A stretch of DNA of 64,000 bases from Nonomuraea purpurea (GCF_042650645.1 NZ_JBHSBI010000011.1:186001-250000); one strand, 5' to 3'. Positions 1 to 8,727 are shown, counted from the first letter of the stretch. Numbers and translations are program-made. Notes: generated from the letters alone by a model not told the origin.

Positions 1-912
1 CACCCCGAGGTCTACATCATCGCGCTGCCGTTCTTCGGCATCATCACCGAGGTGATCCCGGTGTTCAGCCGCAAACCGCTCTTCGGCTACATCGGCATGA
101 TCAGCGCCACCATCGCCATCGCGGGACTGTCGATGACCGTGTGGGCCCACCACATGTTCGTCACCGGACAGGTGCTCCTGCCGTTCTTCTCGCTCATGAC
201 GTTCCTCATCGCCGTGCCGACCGGGGTGAAGTTCTTCAACTGGACCGGCACCATGTGGCGCGGTCACCTGTCCTTCGAGACGCCGATGTTGTTCTCCGTC
301 GGCTTCCTCGTGACGTTCCTGTTCGGCGGCCTCACCGGCGTCATCCTCGCCTCACCGCCGCTCGACTTCCACATCAGCGACACCTACTTCGTCGTCGCCC
401 ACTTCCACTACGTGGTCTTCGGCACCGTGGTCTTCGCGATGTTCGCCGGCTTCTACTTCTGGTGGCCGAAGATGACCGGCAGGATGCTCAACGACAAACT
501 GGGCAAGCTGCACTTCTGGCCGCTGTTCATCGGGTTCCACACCACGTTCCTCGTCCAGCACTGGCTCGGCATGCTCGGCTTCCCGCGCCGCTACGCCGAC
601 TACAGCGCGGCCGACGGATTCACCACGCTCAACACGATCTCCTCGGCGGGCGCGTTCCTGCTCGGGGCCTCGACCCTGGTGTTCCTCTACAACGTCTACT
701 GGACCGCCCGCCACGCCCCCAAAGTGACCGTCGACGACCCGTGGGGCTTCGGGAACTCCCTGGAGTGGGCCACGTCCTGCCCGCCGCCACGGCACAACTT
801 CACCTCCCTGCCCCGCATCCGCAGCGAACGCCCGGCCTTCGACCTGCACCACCCGTACACCAAAAGGCCGCAACTGCCCGCCGAACCGCAGACGGAGATC
901 CCGCCCGCGTGA
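1..912 (+). CDS. ctaD: Cytochrome c oxidase subunit I, 3' part
   Basis: This is the C-terminal part of subunit I of the aa3-type terminal oxidase, a membrane protein that reduces O2 to water and pumps protons. The reading frame is open from base 1, so the start lies outside the window. The first residues are HPEVY, the family motif holding the Cu-B histidine and its cross-linked tyrosine. AHHMF supplies the other two Cu-B histidines and HFHYV holds the heme a and a3 ligands. Several membrane segments follow, then a polar C-terminal tail rich in Pro and His that is typical of actinobacterial CtaD. The stop codon TGA abuts the convergent transporter gene directly, with no spacer. Confidence 0.96.
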   Translation, partial: HPEVYIIALPFFGIITEVIPVFSRKPLFGYIGMISATIAIAGLSMTVWAHHMFVTGQVLLPFFSLMTFLIAVPTGVKFFNWTGTMWRGHLSFETPMLFSVGFLVTFLFGGLTGVILASPPLDFHISDTYFVVAHFHYVVFGTVVFAMFAGFYFWWPKMTGRMLNDKLGKLHFWPLFIGFHTTFLVQHWLGMLGFPRRYADYSAADGFTTLNTISSAGAFLLGASTLVFLYNVYWTARHAPKVTVDDPWGFGNSLEWATSCPPPRHNFTSLPRIRSERPAFDLHHPYTKRPQLPAEPQTEIPPA

Positions 913-1803
913 CTACCTTCTGTCCGGACGCCGGTAGGAGCCCTGCTCGGTTTTGGCCAGGAAGGGCGAGCGGCCCAGCATGATGATGCCCGCCACCATC
1001 GCCATCAGGCCCGCGACCTCGCCCGCCAGGGCGATGGGGTCGACGCGCAGGCGCTCTCCGAGGATCGCCACCCCCAGCACGATCCCGATGACCGGCTCGG
1101 CCGCGGTCATGGCGGGCAGGGAGATGCGCAGCGGGGCGGCGTCGAAGGCGCTCTGGTTGAGCAGAATCCCGAGCAGCGCGATCACGAACAGCGTGTACGG
1201 CTGCCAGCTCACCACCAGCGCGCCCGGCCCGTGCCCCGGCAGACTCAGCCTGACCAGGGAGTCGCGGGTCAGCACGTCCTGAACTCCGAACAGCATGCCC
1301 GCGGCCGCTGCCAGCAGCATCGCCTTGGCCGGCAGCACGACCCGTACCGCCGCCAGCACCAGCCCGGCCGCCAGCACCAGTATGAGGATCATGGCCAGCC
1401 AGACGACCGAGACGGACTCGGGCACCCTGCCGCCGTACGGCTGTCCGAACACCAGGAACGCCGCCACTCCCCCGCTGACCAGCACCGCCCCCAGCCACTC
1501 CCGCCCGCCGAGCGGCTCCCGGTACACGGCGGCCGCCACAGCGAGGGCGAAGATGAGGTTGGTCGCGAAGAGAGGCTCGACACGCGACACGTCGGCGCGC
1601 TGCAAGGCCAGCGCGCCGAGTATCTGGCCGCAGATCATCGCCCCGATGCCACTCAGCCACAGCGGCTTGCGGACCAGGTCGAGCAGCAGGCGCACCCGCA
1701 GCATGTCCTTGAGGGGCTCGGCGTAGGCCGCGTGCTGCTGGGCCACGAACCCCACCCCGAGCAGGGCCGCCGCCGCCAGCCCCAAAATCACGGTGACGAT
1801 CAC
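913..1803 (-). CDS. DMT (EamA-like) family transporter
   Basis: This 296-residue, very hydrophobic protein has about ten predicted membrane segments and an internal repeat (roughly residues 1-140 and 155-285). That is the usual architecture of drug/metabolite-transporter (EamA) permeases. Segments such as LAVAAAVYREPLGGREWLGAVLVSGG and the related VIGIVLGVAILGERL in the second half are the family's paired motifs. The substrate cannot be told from the sequence. The gene is convergent with ctaD and shares no spacer with it, and it has no obvious operon partner. Its start lies beside a 200-base gap facing the SPW gene. Confidence 0.8.
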   Translation of the reverse strand: MIVTVILGLAAAALLGVGFVAQQHAAYAEPLKDMLRVRLLLDLVRKPLWLSGIGAMICGQILGALALQRADVSRVEPLFATNLIFALAVAAAVYREPLGGREWLGAVLVSGGVAAFLVFGQPYGGRVPESVSVVWLAMILILVLAAGLVLAAVRVVLPAKAMLLAAAAGMLFGVQDVLTRDSLVRLSLPGHGPGALVVSWQPYTLFVIALLGILLNQSAFDAAPLRISLPAMTAAEPVIGIVLGVAILGERLRVDPIALAGEVAGLMAMVAGIIMLGRSPFLAKTEQGSYRRPDRR

Positions 1804-1971
1804 TGAATATCCCCGATGTCTTCAGAGTAGCCGGTCCGAAAATGCGGCTCTCCTCCGAGCAGGGCCGATCAGCTGCGAGGTGTCATGACACGCCGTTGTA
1901 CGACGATCTAGAGAGACGTTTACCTGAGCAGGGGTGTTGGAATGGCGAGGCGGGCATGGGACCAGTGAACG

Positions 1972-1990
1972 CTCCTCTGCGCGAGAGGAG
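1972..1990 (+). promoter_or_regulatory. Hairpin sequestering the ribosome-binding site of the SPW gene
   Basis: CTCCTCT (1972-1978) and AGAGGAG (1984-1990) are perfectly complementary around a five-base loop. The right arm is the purine-rich Shine-Dalgarno stretch (GAGGAGAAAGG) before the start at 2007. Pairing would hide part of the ribosome-binding site, so translation may depend on opening this stem. A separate 12-base palindrome, GTGTCATGACAC, lies upstream at 1880-1891 and may be an operator. Confidence 0.4.
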
Positions 1991-2006
1991 AAAGGTGGTG
2001 TGCAAC

Positions 2007-2498
2007 ATGGCTGAGCAGCCAACGCGCCCGACTACTTCCGACATAGCGCAGCATCCCGACATCGCCGCGCTACGCGCCCGCTACGACTGGGCGGTACAGC
2101 AGCCATCGGGGCAGTCGGTCAGCGGGCTCGCCTTTCTGAGCGGGCTCTACCTGGCCATCTCACCTTGGGTGGCAGGCCTCTTCGGCCGCACGAACCTGAC
2201 CGTCAACAACCTGGTCACCGGGATAGCGGTGGCCCTGCTGGCGGCCGGAATCGCATCGGCCAACGGCCGCATCCACGGTCTGGCCTGGGTCCTGCCGATC
2301 ATCGGGGTCTGGACCATCATCGCGCCGTGGGTGCTGTCTCCGCACACAGGCGGTCTCTCCGCGATCGTCAACAACGTCATCACGGGAGCGGTCATCCTCG
2401 TGACCGGCTTGGCGTGCGCCGCGCTCGGACGGGAGCCCACCCGCGGGCGCCGGGTACACCCGGCCGGCGGCGACGGTGACTATCGAACCCGTCTGTGA
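2007..2498 (+). CDS. SPW-repeat integral membrane protein
   Basis: This small membrane protein (163 aa) has a polar N-terminus of about 45 residues and four hydrophobic segments. It carries two copies of the SPW-type signature (AISPWVAGL and TIIAPWVLS), each at the start of a hairpin of membrane helices. The SPW family is common in actinobacteria and methylobacteria; its biochemical role is unknown, and a stress or envelope role is only a guess. The ATG at 2007 was chosen because a purine-rich stretch precedes it; in-frame GTG codons at 1995 and 1998 are alternatives. The reading frame extends further upstream, but that part looks non-coding. The 3' end overlaps the convergent MFS gene by 19 bases. 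Confidence 0.8.
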   Translation: MAEQPTRPTTSDIAQHPDIAALRARYDWAVQQPSGQSVSGLAFLSGLYLAISPWVAGLFGRTNLTVNNLVTGIAVALLAAGIASANGRIHGLAWVLPIIGVWTIIAPWVLSPHTGGLSAIVNNVITGAVILVTGLACAALGREPTRGRRVHPAGGDGDYRTRL

Positions 2499-3988
2499 TC
2501 GGCGCCCGTCAGACGTTCGGAGGCGGCGGCCGTGGCCACGTCGCGCGGATAGGAGTTTCTGCCGCGCAGAAGCACGACCGCGTTCGCCGCCAGGGGCACC
2601 AGCATGATCAGGAAGGCGTCCCGCAACCCCTGCCCGCTGGTCGTGCCGTCCGGGCCGAGGGCGTCGGCCAGCAGGCCGAAGGTCAGCGGGGCGACGGCTT
2701 CCGCGCCCACGCGCAGGAACGTGCGGACGCTCTCCGCGCGTCCCCAGAGCCGGAAGTGGACGACGTCCAGGCGGGCGGCGTCCAGCGGCGGGTTGGCCGC
2801 CGACAAGGACGCGGCCGCGACGAACAGGAACGGCAGCGCGATCGCCATCGACGTGGTGAGCAGCCCGGGGACGAAGAAGACCGCCGCGGTGACATAGGCG
2901 ACCGCTGGAACCACCATGCGAGCGCTGATGTACCCGCGACGGGTCAACCTGTCGGCGACGCGCCCTCCGCTGAGCACTCCCAGCAGAGCGCCGAGGCCGA
3001 TGAGAGGGATCAGGCCGGTCAGCGCGGCCTGGCCGATGCCGTACTGCTCGCCGATGAAGACGACGGCGAAGGTCCGCAGACCGGCGAAGAAGAAATAGCC
3101 GATCACCGAGGCGACGATCAACACGACGTTCGTCCTGATACGTAGCACGTACCGCGTCGCCTGCCACAGGGGCATGCGTACGGGGTCACGGCGGAGCACC
3201 AACGCCGGGTCGGGGCCGATCCCGCGACGGCGCACCGCGCGACGCGCGGCGTCGTCGTGTTCCCGCCCCGCGCCGCCGCGCTCCTCGCCGGCCGGTTTGG
3301 GCTTCATGGTGCGCGCCCCGGGAAACAGCCGGCTCTGGCCGCCCCGCTTGGGTTCTGGCAGCTTGCGGGCGATGACGAAGGCGAAGACGACTCCCAGGAG
3401 CGCGAGGAACCAGAACGCCGCGCGCCACGACACCAGCTCCGCGAGAGCGCCCCCCACCACCAGGCCGAAGCCGACGCCGAGCATCTCACCGCCCAGGATG
3501 AAGCCGTAGATCCTGGCCCGTTCCGCCGCGGGGAAGAAGTCGCCGACGAGCGAGACGACCGTGGGCCCGCCCGCGGCGGTCAGCGCCCCGAGCGCGGCCC
3601 GGGAGAGCAGCAGCCACGTGAGCGAATCGGCCAGGCCGCCCAACAGCATGGCCACGCTCCACAAACCGACGCAGACGGTCAGGAACCGCACCCGGCGCAC
3701 CCGGTCTGTCAGGACGCCGATGGGCAGGACGGCCAGGGCCCCGGCCGCGGCGGTCACGGCGCTCAGGGATCCGAGCTCGGTGTTGGTGATGCCCAGGGAC
3801 TGCTTGATCTGCGGCCCCACCGCCCCGATGGTTCCCTGGTCGGCGGCGACCAGCGCGAGAACGCAGGCGAGCATGGCGATGACCCGAAATCGTGCGGGGC
3901 CTCCCACCACGATCATCGTTCTTCGTGCGGCCCAATCGAGCACCGCGTGCATCAAGCGGTGCCGCTCATCCCCCGAATACGCGGACAT
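2480..3988 (-). CDS. MFS transporter
   Basis: This is a major facilitator superfamily permease of 502 residues with about 12 membrane helices. GVLTDRVRRVRF between helices 2 and 3 is the MFS loop motif G-x-L-x-D-R-x-G-R-R/K, and GGRVADRLTRRG is its second-half copy. A long charged loop (about residues 225-285) separates the two halves. The N-terminal pattern (AADQGTIGAVGPQIKQSLGITNTELG) resembles Spinster-like and sugar-phosphate-type MFS proteins; the substrate is unknown. The ATG at 3988 has GGGAG nine bases upstream and was preferred to the GTG at 4003. It lies just downstream of tcuA on the same strand, but a strong inverted repeat (4001-4030) separates them, so co-transcription is uncertain. 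Confidence 0.85.
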   Translation of the reverse strand: MSAYSGDERHRLMHAVLDWAARRTMIVVGGPARFRVIAMLACVLALVAADQGTIGAVGPQIKQSLGITNTELGSLSAVTAAAGALAVLPIGVLTDRVRRVRFLTVCVGLWSVAMLLGGLADSLTWLLLSRAALGALTAAGGPTVVSLVGDFFPAAERARIYGFILGGEMLGVGFGLVVGGALAELVSWRAAFWFLALLGVVFAFVIARKLPEPKRGGQSRLFPGARTMKPKPAGEERGGAGREHDDAARRAVRRRGIGPDPALVLRRDPVRMPLWQATRYVLRIRTNVVLIVASVIGYFFFAGLRTFAVVFIGEQYGIGQAALTGLIPLIGLGALLGVLSGGRVADRLTRRGYISARMVVPAVAYVTAAVFFVPGLLTTSMAIALPFLFVAAASLSAANPPLDAARLDVVHFRLWGRAESVRTFLRVGAEAVAPLTFGLLADALGPDGTTSGQGLRDAFLIMLVPLAANAVVLLRGRNSYPRDVATAAASERLTGADHRRVR

Positions 3989-4000
3989 CGACGTCTCTCC

Positions 4001-4030
4001 CACTGCTCTATACCCGAAACGAGAGCAGTG
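4001..4030. promoter_or_regulatory. 9-bp inverted repeat between tcuA and the MFS gene
   Basis: CACTGCTCT (4001-4009) and AGAGCAGTG (4022-4030) form perfect 9-base arms around a 12-base spacer, between the tcuA stop and the MFS start. It could be an operator for the MFS gene, an RNA stem separating expression of the two genes, or a weak terminator. No T-run follows it. Confidence 0.45.
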
Positions 4031-4038
4031 CTGCCATG

Positions 4039-5529
4039 TCAGGCCAGTGAGCCTGCCCGGCGTCCGAAGACCGCGCCGGACGTCAGCCCGGTGCCGCCCG
4101 GGTAGTTGCCGCTGAACAGGCCGCCCAGCATCTCCCCGCAGACGAACAGACCGGCGATCGGCTCGCCGGCGCCGTCGAGGACCCGGCCGTGGGTGTCGGC
4201 GTGCAGGCCGCCGAAGGTGAAGGTGATGCCGCAGGTCACAGGGAAGGCGTAGTACGGCGGCCGCTCAAGCGGGACGGCCCAGTTCGACTTCGGCGGTGTC
4301 GCGGCGGCCGCGCGGCCGTCGAGCACGGACAGGTCGAGCGGGGTCGTCCGGTCGATCGACGCGTTGAACTCCGCGACGGTCCCGCGCAGCGCCGCCGCGT
4401 CGACGCCCATCCCCTCGGCCAGGTCGTCGAGCGTGTTCCCGATCACGACCGACGCGCCGGGCATGTCGTACTCCTCGGCCCGCAGCCGCGTCCGGGTGGT
4501 GGCGTCGAAGAGCTGGAAGGCCACGCCGCCCGGCTGCGCGAGGATGCGCGCGCCGTACTTGGCGTAGGTGAGGTTGCGGAAGTCGGCGCCCTCGTCGAGG
4601 AAGCGCCGCCCGTCGGCGTTGACGACGATGCCCAGCGGGTAGCCGCCACGGGTGAGCTGGTTGGTGAGCTCGCGATTGCTCTGGTTGTCTTCGTGCCAGG
4701 CGTCCCAGGCGACGCTGTGGCAGGTGCTCCAGTCGCCGTGCGTCCCCGCGCCGACGGCGATCGCCGCGGCGAGCATGTCGCCGGTGTTGTACGGCGTGCC
4801 GCGGACCTTCGCCCGCTGCCAGCCCTCGCCCAGGTGGTCGCGGCGCATGTCCGCGTCGGCCTCGAAGCCGCCGGCCGCCAGCACCACCGATTCCGCGCGG
4901 ACCGCGCCGTCGCGGCCCTCCACGTCCTGCCACCTCACCCCGGACAGGCGTCCCTCGTCGAGCGTGAGCTCGCGTGCCCGCACGCCGTAGCGGAGCTCCA
5001 CCCCGGCCTGCCGTGCCGCCCGGGTGTGCTGTTCGATCAGTCCTTTGCCGCCGCCGGTGCTGCCGACGGCCAGCCCGCCCCAGAAGACGTGCCGGTCCTC
5101 GCCGTCGGGGTAGGCCTGCCGCTCGTACATCAGCCGGAACCGCAGTCCCTTGCCGTGCAGCCAGCGCAGTGTCCCGGCGCTCTCGCCGATCAGCACCTCG
5201 GTGAGCGCCTTGTCGTTGCGATCATCGGTGACCCTGGCCATGTCGACCGCGAAGTCCGCTGCCGGGTAGGAGGGGAGCACGGTGGCGGCATGCCGCGCGT
5301 CGGGGTCGAGGAGGTCCGCGAGATCGCCGAGGCCGTCGTGCGCGACGCGGAACGCTCCCGCAGTGTAGTAGCTGTTCCCGCCCGCCTCCTCCGCCGGGCC
5401 CCTCTCCAGCAGCAGAACGCGGCGGCCGCGCTCGGCGGCGGCGTGCGCGGCGCTGAACCCGGCGTTGCCGCCGCCGACCACCACCACGTCGTAGACATCG
5501 TCTTCTGCTGCCCGACTGTCGCGTCGCAT
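4039..5529 (-). CDS. tcuA: FAD-dependent tricarballylate dehydrogenase-like protein (TcuA family)
   Basis: This 496-residue flavoprotein belongs to the fumarate reductase/succinate dehydrogenase flavoprotein group. The N-terminal dinucleotide motif VVVVGGGNAGFSAAHAAAERG binds FAD, followed by LLLERGPAEEAGGNSYYTAG. The C-terminal FGGLHADTHGRVLD and GEMLGGLFSGNYPGGTGLTSG motifs complete the fold and are typical of TcuA, which oxidises tricarballylate to cis-aconitate. The gene is divergent from a TctCBA-type tricarboxylate transporter, which supports a tricarboxylate substrate. No gene for TcuB, the iron-sulfur/heme protein that reoxidises TcuA in Salmonella, is present here. ATG 5529 is five bases after GGAGG and is preferred to the adjacent ATG at 5532. 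Confidence 0.82.
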   Translation of the reverse strand: MRRDSRAAEDDVYDVVVVGGGNAGFSAAHAAAERGRRVLLLERGPAEEAGGNSYYTAGAFRVAHDGLGDLADLLDPDARHAATVLPSYPAADFAVDMARVTDDRNDKALTEVLIGESAGTLRWLHGKGLRFRLMYERQAYPDGEDRHVFWGGLAVGSTGGGKGLIEQHTRAARQAGVELRYGVRARELTLDEGRLSGVRWQDVEGRDGAVRAESVVLAAGGFEADADMRRDHLGEGWQRAKVRGTPYNTGDMLAAAIAVGAGTHGDWSTCHSVAWDAWHEDNQSNRELTNQLTRGGYPLGIVVNADGRRFLDEGADFRNLTYAKYGARILAQPGGVAFQLFDATTRTRLRAEEYDMPGASVVIGNTLDDLAEGMGVDAAALRGTVAEFNASIDRTTPLDLSVLDGRAAAATPPKSNWAVPLERPPYYAFPVTCGITFTFGGLHADTHGRVLDGAGEPIAGLFVCGEMLGGLFSGNYPGGTGLTSGAVFGRRAGSLA

Positions 5530-5564
5530 CATGCCCTCCAGGTCTTGTTCTCAATTGCATGTGA

Positions 5565-5582
5565 GTGTATACAGTCGTACAC
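5565..5582. promoter_or_regulatory. Likely GntR-family operator between tcuA and tctC
   Basis: TGTATACA (5566-5573) is a perfect palindrome. It lies inside a wider repeat, GTGTA (5565-5569) and TACAC (5578-5582). The site is in the 95-base divergent region, so one bound regulator could control tcuA and tctCBA together. The same TGTATACA core recurs at 18443-18459 and 25134-25145. Confidence 0.5.
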
Positions 5583-5624
5583 CACATGGCCTGACAACGG
5601 GATCCGGGGAGCGGTGAGGATTCG

Positions 5625-6629
5625 ATGACTGCAATCAGGCGGTGGGCCGCGCTGGTGGCCGCACTGCTCTCCACCGGCGCGCTCATCGTGACCGCTCCGG
5701 CGGACGACGAACGCGCCGACACCTTGGTCGCCCAAGCCCTCGACGGCAGGCAGTTGCGGATCATGGCGCCCGCGGCACCGGGCGGCGGATGGGACCAGAC
5801 CGCGCGGGAGATGCAGGCGGCGCTGCGCGACCTGGTCGGCCGCAGCGAGGTGTACAACGTCGCCGGCGCGGGTGGCACGATCGGCCTCAGCCAGTTCGTA
5901 CGGCTGCAGGGCGACCCCAGCCAGCTCATGGCGACCGGCCTCATCATGATCGGCGCGATCGAGACCAACGAGTCGCCGCACTCGCTCGACGAGACCGTCC
6001 CGCTGATCCGGCTCACGACCGACTATCAGGTCGTGGTCGCCGCCGCGAACTCCCCGCTCAAAGACATGAAAGCGGTGGCCGAGGCGATGCGGGACGATCT
6101 GCCCGCCGTGTCGATCTCCGGCGGCTCGGCCGGCGGGGTCGAGCAGATCCTCGCCGGGCTGACGGCGAAGGCCGTCGGCGTCGACCCGGCCAAGGTGAGC
6201 TACGTGGCCCACTCCGGTGGCGGCGAGGCCCTGACCACCCTGCTCTCCGGCCGCTCGACCATCGGCATCTCCGGGGTCTCCGAGATCATGCCGCAGATCA
6301 GGTCCGGGCAGGTCCGGGCGCTGGCGGTGTCCAGCCCCAGCCGGCTGCCCGCGCTGCCGGACGTGCCGACGCTGCGCGAGACGGGACTCGATGTGGAGTT
6401 GCAGAACTGGCGCGGCGTCGTCGCGCCGAAAGGGATCACTCCCGAGCAGGAGAGCGCGCTGGAGCAGATGCTGCTCGACATGACGCGCACGAAGGAGTGG
6501 AAGGCGGCGCTCGCCGACCGAGGCTGGGGCGATGCCACCCTGGCCGGTCCGGAGTTCGAGGAGTTCATCCGGTCGGAGCAGAGCCGGGTGGCGCAGATTC
6601 TCAAGGAGATCGGATTGGGACGGTCATGA
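5625..6629 (+). CDS. tctC: Tripartite tricarboxylate transporter substrate-binding protein (TctC family)
   Basis: This is the extracytoplasmic binding protein of a tripartite tricarboxylate transporter (334 aa). It has an N-terminal signal-like segment (about residues 1-25) without a clear lipobox. The fold signature APAAPGGGWDQTAREMQAAL sits near the N-terminus, and GAGGTIGLSQF is the second ligand-contacting loop of the TctC/Bug family. Later come VSISGGSAGGVEQI and the LPDVPTLRETGLDVELQNWRGVVAPKG region conserved across Bug proteins. It is the first gene of tctCBA, with GAGG seven bases before the ATG. Given the adjacent tcuA, the ligand is probably tricarballylate, citrate or a related acid; that is inference. 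Confidence 0.88.
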   Translation: MTAIRRWAALVAALLSTGALIVTAPADDERADTLVAQALDGRQLRIMAPAAPGGGWDQTAREMQAALRDLVGRSEVYNVAGAGGTIGLSQFVRLQGDPSQLMATGLIMIGAIETNESPHSLDETVPLIRLTTDYQVVVAAANSPLKDMKAVAEAMRDDLPAVSISGGSAGGVEQILAGLTAKAVGVDPAKVSYVAHSGGGEALTTLLSGRSTIGISGVSEIMPQIRSGQVRALAVSSPSRLPALPDVPTLRETGLDVELQNWRGVVAPKGITPEQESALEQMLLDMTRTKEWKAALADRGWGDATLAGPEFEEFIRSEQSRVAQILKEIGLGRS

Positions 6630-6663
6630 CCGAGCTTGTCGAGGTCATCAGTGAACAAGGAAA

Positions 6664-6690
6664 CATGAGGCCGACGAAGGAGGCCTCATG
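6664..6690 (+). promoter_or_regulatory. Intercistronic hairpin covering the tctB start codon
   Basis: CATGAGGCC (6664-6672) and GGCCTCATG (6682-6690) pair perfectly over 9 bases with a 9-base loop. The right arm contains the tctB ATG (6688-6690), and the Shine-Dalgarno AAGGAGG spans the loop and right arm. The stem would protect the tctC 3' end and reduce initiation of tctB. That fits the need for more binding protein than membrane subunits. Confidence 0.55.
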
Positions 6691-7194
6691 ACTGTTGACT
6701 CCGCTGAGCATGAGCCGGATCCGGGCCGTGACCGAAGGGCCGCGCTGAGCTCATTGATCTTCGGCGGCCTCATGGTGGTGGCCGGGCCGGTGATGATCGT
6801 GGACGCGCGCGGGCTGCCCGACGCCGGAGCGATGGGCCCCGCGGCGGCGCCGCTCGCGCTGGGCGTACTGCTCGGGCTCACCGGATTCTGGCTGGTGCTG
6901 CGCTCCTTGCGGGAACTGCGCTCTACGTCGGCGACCCGCGAACGAGCGATGCGCGGCCGTGCCGCACTGAAGGTGGGGGCGCTGGCCGGCGTCCTCGTGG
7001 CCTTCGCCCTGCTGCTGCCGGTCGTCGGCTACGTGGTCGGCTCGGCCGTCCTCTTCGTCGCCACGGCCCTGCTGCTCGGGGCGCCGCACGGCTGGCGGCT
7101 CTACGCCTGCGGATGGTCGCTCGCGGCGCTCGCCTTCGTGACCTTCGACCGGCTCATCGGGCTCACCCTGCCCACCGGACCTTGGGGGTTCTGA
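6688..7194 (+). CDS. tctB: Tripartite tricarboxylate transporter small membrane subunit (TctB family)
   Basis: This small four-helix integral membrane protein (168 aa) occupies the usual TctB position between tctC and tctA. A short charged cytoplasmic N-terminus precedes helix 1 (LSSLIFGGLMVVAGPVMIV). The segment ending ALLLGAPHGWRLYACGWSLAALAFVTFDRLIGLTLPTGPWGF matches the usual TctB C-terminus, with a conserved L-P-x-G-x-x end. Its exact job in the complex is not established in the family. Its start codon is buried in a strong hairpin, and tctA follows two bases after its stop codon. Confidence 0.85.
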   Translation: MTVDSAEHEPDPGRDRRAALSSLIFGGLMVVAGPVMIVDARGLPDAGAMGPAAAPLALGVLLGLTGFWLVLRSLRELRSTSATRERAMRGRAALKVGALAGVLVAFALLLPVVGYVVGSAVLFVATALLLGAPHGWRLYACGWSLAALAFVTFDRLIGLTLPTGPWGF

Positions 7195-7195
7195 C

Positions 7196-8725
7196 ATGGA
7201 GCAGATCACGCTCCTCCTGGAGGGCTTCGCCGGTGCGCTGACCCCGATGCACCTGCTGTGGGCGCTGATCGGGGTCACCATCGGGACGGCGGTCGGCGTG
7301 CTGCCCGGCATCGGTCCCGCTCTCACCGTGGCGCTGCTGCTGCCGATCACGTTCCGGCTGGAGGCCTCCAGCGCGCTCATCCTGTTCGCCGGCATCTACT
7401 ACGGCGGCATGTACGGCGGGTCGACCACCTCGATTCTGCTCAACACCCCCGGAGAGAGCGCCTCGATCATCGCGGCGATCGAGGGGAACAAGATGGCACG
7501 GGCGGGACGTGCGGCCTCGGCGCTGGCCACGGCCGCGATCGGCAGCTTCGTGGCCGGCACGATCGGCACCGTCGGCCTGACGTTCCTGGCTCCGGCCGTC
7601 GCCGGCTTCGCCACCAGCTTCGGGCCGCCCGAGTACGTCGCCCTGATGGCGGTCGCCTTCACCACGGTGAGCGCGCTGCTGGGGCCGAACCTGCTCAAGG
7701 GCATGGCCGGGCTCCTGGTGGGCCTGACCATCGGGTTGATCGGCATCGACTCCCAGACCGGGCAGCCCAGGTTGACGTTCGGTGTGGACTCCCTGCTCGA
7801 CGGCATCGACGTGGTCATCGTCGTGGTCGCCCTGTTCGCGCTGGGCGAGACCTTCTCCCGCGTCATGACCGGAATCGGGCACTCCACCGTGCAGCCGGTG
7901 CGCGGGCGGGCCCTGCTGTCCCGCTCGGACCTGCGCCGGTCCTGGCCGGCCTGGCTGCGCGGCACCGCGCTCGGCTTCCCGATCGGCAGCCTGCCGGCGG
8001 GCGGCGCCGAGATCCCGACGTTCCTCAGCTACACGACGGAGAAACGGCTGTCGCGGCACCGTCACGAGTTCGGACGGGGCGCGATCGAGGGGGTCGCCGG
8101 GCCCGAGGCCGCCAACAACGCGGCCGCGGCCGGGGTGCTCGTGCCGCTGCTGACGATCGGGCTGCCGACCTCGGCCACCGCGGCGGTGATCCTCACCGCG
8201 TTCCAGTCCTACGGCCTGCAACCCGGGCCCGCGCTGTTCGAGGAGTCCGGGCCGCTGGTGTGGACGCTGATCGCCAGCCTGTATGTCGGCAACGTGATGT
8301 TGCTGCTGCTCAACCTGCCGCTGGCGAAGGTGTGGGCCAGGTTGCTCACCATCCCGCCCTACGCGATCTACGCCGCCGTGCTCATGTTCGCCGCCCTCGG
8401 CGCCTACGCCGCAGGTGGCACCACGACGGACCTGATCGTCCTGTGCGTCCTCGGGCTGCTCGGACTGCTCATGCGGGAGGCGGGCATCCCCCTGGCCCCC
8501 GCCGTGGTGGGGCTGATCCTCGGGCCGATCGCCGAGCAGCAACTGCGCCGCGCCCTCGTCCTGTCCGAGGGCGACCTGTCCATCCTGGTCTCCGGCCCGA
8601 TCACCGTCGTTCTCTGGGTCGTGGCGGTGTTGTCGCTGGTCGTCCCGGTGCTGCTGCCGGTGGTACGCAAACGCCGCAGCACGCTCGCGGGCACCGCCAC
8701 GACGGACGGTTCGGAGTCCAAGTGA
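7196..8725 (+). CDS. tctA: Tripartite tricarboxylate transporter large membrane subunit (TctA family)
   Basis: This is the large transport subunit (509 aa) with about 11-12 membrane helices. The family signature GVLPGIGPALTVALLLPITF near residue 40 is repeated in inverted form in the second half as GPEAANNAAAAGVLVPLLTIGLPTSATAAVIL. YYGGMYGGSTTSILLNTPGE is the strongly conserved TctA loop. It moves tricarboxylates across the cytoplasmic membrane with the ion gradient, using TctC for capture. The start lies two bases after tctB, so translation is probably coupled. A near-full-length antisense reading frame exists but has the composition of a shadow. Confidence 0.93.
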   Translation: MEQITLLLEGFAGALTPMHLLWALIGVTIGTAVGVLPGIGPALTVALLLPITFRLEASSALILFAGIYYGGMYGGSTTSILLNTPGESASIIAAIEGNKMARAGRAASALATAAIGSFVAGTIGTVGLTFLAPAVAGFATSFGPPEYVALMAVAFTTVSALLGPNLLKGMAGLLVGLTIGLIGIDSQTGQPRLTFGVDSLLDGIDVVIVVVALFALGETFSRVMTGIGHSTVQPVRGRALLSRSDLRRSWPAWLRGTALGFPIGSLPAGGAEIPTFLSYTTEKRLSRHRHEFGRGAIEGVAGPEAANNAAAAGVLVPLLTIGLPTSATAAVILTAFQSYGLQPGPALFEESGPLVWTLIASLYVGNVMLLLLNLPLAKVWARLLTIPPYAIYAAVLMFAALGAYAAGGTTTDLIVLCVLGLLGLLMREAGIPLAPAVVGLILGPIAEQQLRRALVLSEGDLSILVSGPITVVLWVVAVLSLVVPVLLPVVRKRRSTLAGTATTDGSESK

Positions 8726-8727
8726 CT

